A stretch of DNA of 64,000 nt from Vibrio coralliirubri (GTDB lineage: Bacteria > Pseudomonadota > Gammaproteobacteria > Enterobacterales > Vibrionaceae), in assembly GCF_024347375.1 (NCBI RefSeq), contig NZ_AP025470.1, positions 930,001 to 994,000 on the forward strand, in the 5' to 3' direction. Shown piece by piece: positions 55,986 to 64,000 of the stretch. The notes under the pieces are model-generated. The model searched no databases. It was given only the letters and a program-made list of their open reading frames with translations, and was not told the DNA's origin. Positions within the stretch are counted from its first letter, which is position 1; each line of letters starts with the position of its first letter. The position numbers and the translations under genes are program-made.

Positions 55986-57119
55986 ATGAAAATCTTAATC
56001 GACGAAAATATGCCTTACGCTGAAGCGCTTTTTAGCCAGCTAGGGGAAGTGACAATGAAGTCTGGTCGCACACTTACTGCTGACGACCTAGTTGACGTAG
56101 ACGCATTGATGATTCGCTCTGTTACCAAAGTAAACGAGTCATTGATCAGCAAAGCCAATAAGCTGAAGTTTGTCGGTACTGCGACGGCTGGTATGGACCA
56201 TGTTGACCAAGAATTGATGAAAGAGCGTGGCATTTTCTTTACTGCGGCGCCTGGCTGTAACAAGGTGGGTGTTGCTGAGTACGCGTTCAGTGCGATGATG
56301 GTGCTTGCGCAGCAACAAGGCTTCTCTGTTTTTGATAAAACGGTTGGTATTATCGGCTGTGGTCAAGTGGGCAGTTACTTAGCGAAGTGCCTAGAAGGCA
56401 TTGGTATTAAAGTTCTGCTGAACGACCCTCTAAAACAGCAAGAGGGTGATACTCGCGAATTTACTGAGCTAGAAACTCTGCTTGAGCAATCAGACGTTAT
56501 TACATTGCATACACCGATCACTAAGACGGGTGAGTTTCCAACGCATCACTTGATCAATGAGCAAGTGCTGAACAACTTACGTGCTGATCAAATTCTGATT
56601 AATGCAGCTCGCGGTCCTGTGGTTGATAACCAAGCGCTAAAAGCTCGCCTGCAAAAAGCCGATGGTTTCACCGCAGTGCTTGATGTGTTTGAGTTTGAAC
56701 CTGAAGTCGACTTTGAGCTTCTTCCACTTCTTGCTTTTGCAACTCCTCACGTAGCGGGCTACGGTTTAGAGGGTAAAGCGCGTGGTACCACAATGATCTT
56801 CAACAGCTATTGTGAGTTTTTAGGTACTGAACAGCGTGCTTATGCGAGCGACTTATTGCCGACAGCGCCTGTACCTCAAATGAAATTAGATAGAGCTTGG
56901 GATGAAGCAACACTGCACAATTTGACTCAGTTGATCTATGATGTGCGCAAAGACGACGCCTTATTCCGTCGCAATATCGCTACGCCGGGTTCTTTTGACA
57001 AGATGCGTAAAGAATATTGGGACCGCAGAGAGTACAGTGCAGTCGAGTTAACGGGCGACGAATCTTGTAATTTAACGCCGTTATCTAAACTCGGTTTTAT
57101 GGTAAAGCCAACTTTATAA
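55986..57119 (+). CDS. pdxB: Erythronate-4-phosphate dehydrogenase
   Basis: PdxB oxidises 4-phosphoerythronate in pyridoxal phosphate synthesis. The 377-residue D-2-hydroxyacid dehydrogenase has [17 protein letters not shown] for NAD binding, the arginine in [13 protein letters not shown], and a His in [18 protein letters not shown]-terminal dimerisation domain is typical of PdxB. The ATG at 55986 ([12 protein letters not shown]) matches the family. It is followed 12 bases later by asd. Confidence 0.96.
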   Translation: MKILIDENMPYAEALFSQLGEVTMKSGRTLTADDLVDVDALMIRSVTKVNESLISKANKLKFVGTATAGMDHVDQELMKERGIFFTAAPGCNKVGVAEYAFSAMMVLAQQQGFSVFDKTVGIIGCGQVGSYLAKCLEGIGIKVLLNDPLKQQEGDTREFTELETLLEQSDVITLHTPITKTGEFPTHHLINEQVLNNLRADQILINAARGPVVDNQALKARLQKADGFTAVLDVFEFEPEVDFELLPLLAFATPHVAGYGLEGKARGTTMIFNSYCEFLGTEQRAYASDLLPTAPVPQMKLDRAWDEATLHNLTQLIYDVRKDDALFRRNIATPGSFDKMRKEYWDRREYSAVELTGDESCNLTPLSKLGFMVKPTL

Positions 57120-57131
57120 AAGAGAGAAACA

Positions 57132-58145
57132 ATGAGCCAAGAATTTAATATTGCTATTTTAGGTGCGACTGGTGCGGTTGGTGAAACCATTCTTGAAGTA
57201 CTTAAAGAGCGTAAATTCCCTGTCGGTGAAATGCACTTACTAGCAAGTGAACGTAGTGAAGGCAAAACTTCCCGTTTTAACGGCAAAACAATACAAGTAC
57301 AAAACGTAGAAGACTTCGATTGGTCTCAAGTACATATTGCGTTTTTCTCTGCAGGTAGCGAGCTTTCAGAGCGTTGGGCTCCAATTGCGGCTGATGAAGG
57401 TGTTGTTGTTATCGATAACACATCACGTTTCCGTTACGAATACGATGTTCCTCTGGTTGTGCCTGAAGTGAACCCTGAAGCAATTGCTGAGTTCCGTAAC
57501 CGTAACATCATCGCGAACCCTAACTGTTCTACTATCCAAATGGTAGTAGCTCTGAAACCAATTCACGATGAAGTGGGCCTTGAGCGTATTAACGTTTCAA
57601 CTTACCAATCTGTGTCTGGTGCAGGTAAGCCAGGTATCGATGAGCTAGCGGGTCAAACGGCTAAGCTTCTTAACGGTATGCCAGCTGAAAATTCAGCGTT
57701 CTCACAACAGATCGCCTTCAACTGTATTCCTCAAATCGATGAATTTACAGAGAACGGCTACACGCGTGAAGAGATGAAGATGGTTTGGGAAACTCAAAAA
57801 ATCTTTGCTGACTCTTCAATCACAGTGAACCCGACTTGTGTTCGTGTACCAGTATTCTACGGTCACGCAGAATCTCTACACATTGAAACTCGCGCACCAA
57901 TCGGTGCAGAGCAAGTGGTTCAGCTTCTAGAGAACACAGAAGGTGTTGAAGTATTCCAAGCGCTAGACTTCCCAACTCAAGTTCGTGATGCAGGTGGTAA
58001 AGACCACGTAATGGTTGGTCGTATTCGTAACGACATCAGCCATCACAGCGGCGTGAACATGTGGGTTGTCGCTGATAACGTTCGTAAAGGCGCAGCAACA
58101 AACGCAGTTCAAATCGCTGAAGTTCTGATTCGCGATTACTTCTAA
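57132..58145 (+). CDS. asd: Aspartate-semialdehyde dehydrogenase
   Basis: Asd makes aspartate semialdehyde for lysine, threonine, methionine and diaminopimelate. The 337-residue enzyme has AILGATGAVGETIL for NADP binding, the catalytic cysteine C132 in NPNCSTIQM, and a late RIRNDISHHSGVNMWVVADN. As the cysteine is present it is a true ASADH rather than the inactive Usg homolog found after pdxB in E. coli. Vibrios are known to carry a second asd elsewhere. A GAGAGAAAC ribosome site precedes the ATG. Confidence 0.95.
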   Translation: MSQEFNIAILGATGAVGETILEVLKERKFPVGEMHLLASERSEGKTSRFNGKTIQVQNVEDFDWSQVHIAFFSAGSELSERWAPIAADEGVVVIDNTSRFRYEYDVPLVVPEVNPEAIAEFRNRNIIANPNCSTIQMVVALKPIHDEVGLERINVSTYQSVSGAGKPGIDELAGQTAKLLNGMPAENSAFSQQIAFNCIPQIDEFTENGYTREEMKMVWETQKIFADSSITVNPTCVRVPVFYGHAESLHIETRAPIGAEQVVQLLENTEGVEVFQALDFPTQVRDAGGKDHVMVGRIRNDISHHSGVNMWVVADNVRKGAATNAVQIAEVLIRDYF

Positions 58146-58166
58146 GCTTTATTGCTTTGATAAACA

Positions 58167-58193
58167 AGCCTCACTCTTTAGTGGGGCTTTTTT
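58167..58193 (+). terminator. Terminator of pdxB-asd
   Basis: AGCCTCACT pairs with AGTGGGGCT around CTTT, followed by T6. Confidence 0.9.
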
Positions 58194-58352
58194 AATCGAT
58201 TAAAAATATTGTTAGTCAAATTGTGTGAAATTGCTGCGAATATTGTTGCTGCAACACATTTTTTGTTTTCATCTCTATAGTTTTACGTCATTTATCCGAT
58301 ATATTTAATAGATCATCACTTTTCCGAATTTAAGCACCTAGCTGAGCCTTTT

Positions 58353-63266
<4,914 letters not shown>

Positions 63267-63279
63267 ATTTACAAATCAG

Positions 63280-63303
63280 AAAGGGTAGCGTTGGCTACCC
63301 TTT
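63280..63303 (+). terminator. Terminator of fimV/hubP
   Basis: AAAGGGTAGC pairs with GCTACCCTTT around GTTG, followed by an A/T-rich tail with several T. Confidence 0.85.
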
Positions 63304-63460
63304 ATTTTAAGGCAATGCAGAGCGCTATCGTTTGATTTGGTTTTTCAACAGCATCGTCTCGGTCGCTGCTGATTGTTTATTGAAGTTTTAGTCCCATCCT
63401 ATTTGGGCTAGCACTGATTTCCGTATATACTTCTCGCCCATTTTCAAAGAGAACAAGAAC

Positions 63461-64000
63461 ATGAAAATTGCTTTAGGTATTGAATATAACGGTACCCACT
63501 ACTTTGGTTGGCAGCGCCAACGAGACGTGAAAAGTGTCCAAGAAGAATTGGAAAAGGCTCTTTCAGTTGTCGCGAATCACCCTGTAGAAGTTATGTGCGC
63601 AGGTCGTACAGATGCCGGTGTTCACGGTACGGGACAAGTCGTTCACTTTGAAACTAATGTCGATCGTAAAATGGTGGCATGGACAATGGGCGCGAATGCT
63701 AACATGCCAAAAGATATTGCGGTTCGTTGGGCGACAGAAGTGAATGAGGATTTCCATGCTCGTTTCTCGGCAACTGCTCGCCGTTATCGCTACATTATCT
63801 TTAACCATGCACTACGCCCAGGCATTTTGAATTCAGGAGTGAGCCATTATCATGGTCACCTTGATGAGAAAAAAATGCATGAAGCGGGTCAGTACTTACT
63901 TGGTGAGAATGACTTCACTTCGTTTCGGGCAACACATTGTCAATCTCGTAGCCCATGGAGAAACATGATTCACTTGAACGTGACTCGTCATGGACACTAC
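63461..64000 (+). CDS. truA: tRNA pseudouridine synthase TruA, 3' truncated by the window
   Basis: The frame is open from ATG 63461 to the last base (180 codons of a protein usually about 260). TruA makes pseudouridine at positions 38-40 of tRNAs. The catalytic Asp is D51 in [18 protein letters not shown], preceded by [29 protein letters not shown] sequence ([16 protein letters not shown]) and [15 protein letters not shown] are also family marks. The rest lies outside the window. Confidence 0.96.
   Translation, partial: MKIALGIEYNGTHYFGWQRQRDVKSVQEELEKALSVVANHPVEVMCAGRTDAGVHGTGQVVHFETNVDRKMVAWTMGANANMPKDIAVRWATEVNEDFHARFSATARRYRYIIFNHALRPGILNSGVSHYHGHLDEKKMHEAGQYLLGENDFTSFRATHCQSRSPWRNMIHLNVTRHGHY

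Overview
The window is a gamma-proteobacterial chromosome segment, almost certainly from a Vibrio. Three things point there: the order sdhAB-sucABCD-znuBC/A-tfoS-tfoR-feoABC-HIT-argS, a HubP/FimV-type polar protein, and the class of intergenic palindromic repeats. The heptanucleotide arrays and general sequence feel suggest a Splendidus-like species, but that is only an impression. All assignments come from reading the sequence; no database was searched.

Layout. (1) 1-8334: the end of the TCA operon (sdhA partial, sdhB, sucA, sucB, sucC, sucD), with hairpins in the sdhB-sucA and sucB-sucC gaps and a strong terminator. (2) 8369-10973: zinc uptake, znuCB divergent from znuA around a Zur box. 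(3) 11149-16562: a 1127-residue membrane-bound AraC-type regulator recognised as TfoS, the chitin-responsive competence regulator, and on the opposite strand a short RNA with a Rho-independent terminator in the position of TfoR. Between them lies a 7-bp tandem array split by an IS3-family element. (4) 16563-24480: feoABC, a HIT protein and three more insertion sequences. An IS150-type element sits in the apex of the feo terminator. An IS5/IS903-type element sits in a three-unit ~180-bp tandem array with a perfect 9-bp target duplication. A second IS3 copy, in inverted orientation, sits in another 7-bp array next to argS. (5) 24481-36577: argS, yecM, purU, a small unknown gene, yoaA, tsaB, an unknown gene, a Slp lipoprotein, an alpha/beta hydrolase, fadD and rnd. 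(6) 36707-45463: minCDE, ycgL, a lytic transglycosylase, a LysR regulator, a nucleoside transporter behind a PurR-like box, a CPA1 antiporter and folD. (7) 45634-52026: tRNA-Arg(TCT), an ISNCY-family element, elaA, aroC, a TRIC/YadS membrane protein, epmC, yfcL and an FMN reductase. (8) 52084-64000: mnmC, fabB with a structured 3'UTR resembling the FarS sRNA locus, pdxB, asd, fimV/hubP with a (CCAGAG)n tract, and partial truA.

Most of the window is core metabolism and cell biology with compact gene spacing. The unusual part is 14.6-24.5 kb, where four insertion sequences and three kinds of simple or tandem repeat surround tfoR and feoABC without breaking any gene. Each IS has chosen a repeat or terminator, and each target duplication is intact. 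I do not see a wholly new multi-gene system. The best candidates for new biology are the heptamer arrays as IS landing sites in a fixed register, the TfoS/TfoR locus, the terminator-apex insertion downstream of feoC, and the leader and 3'UTR RNA structures.
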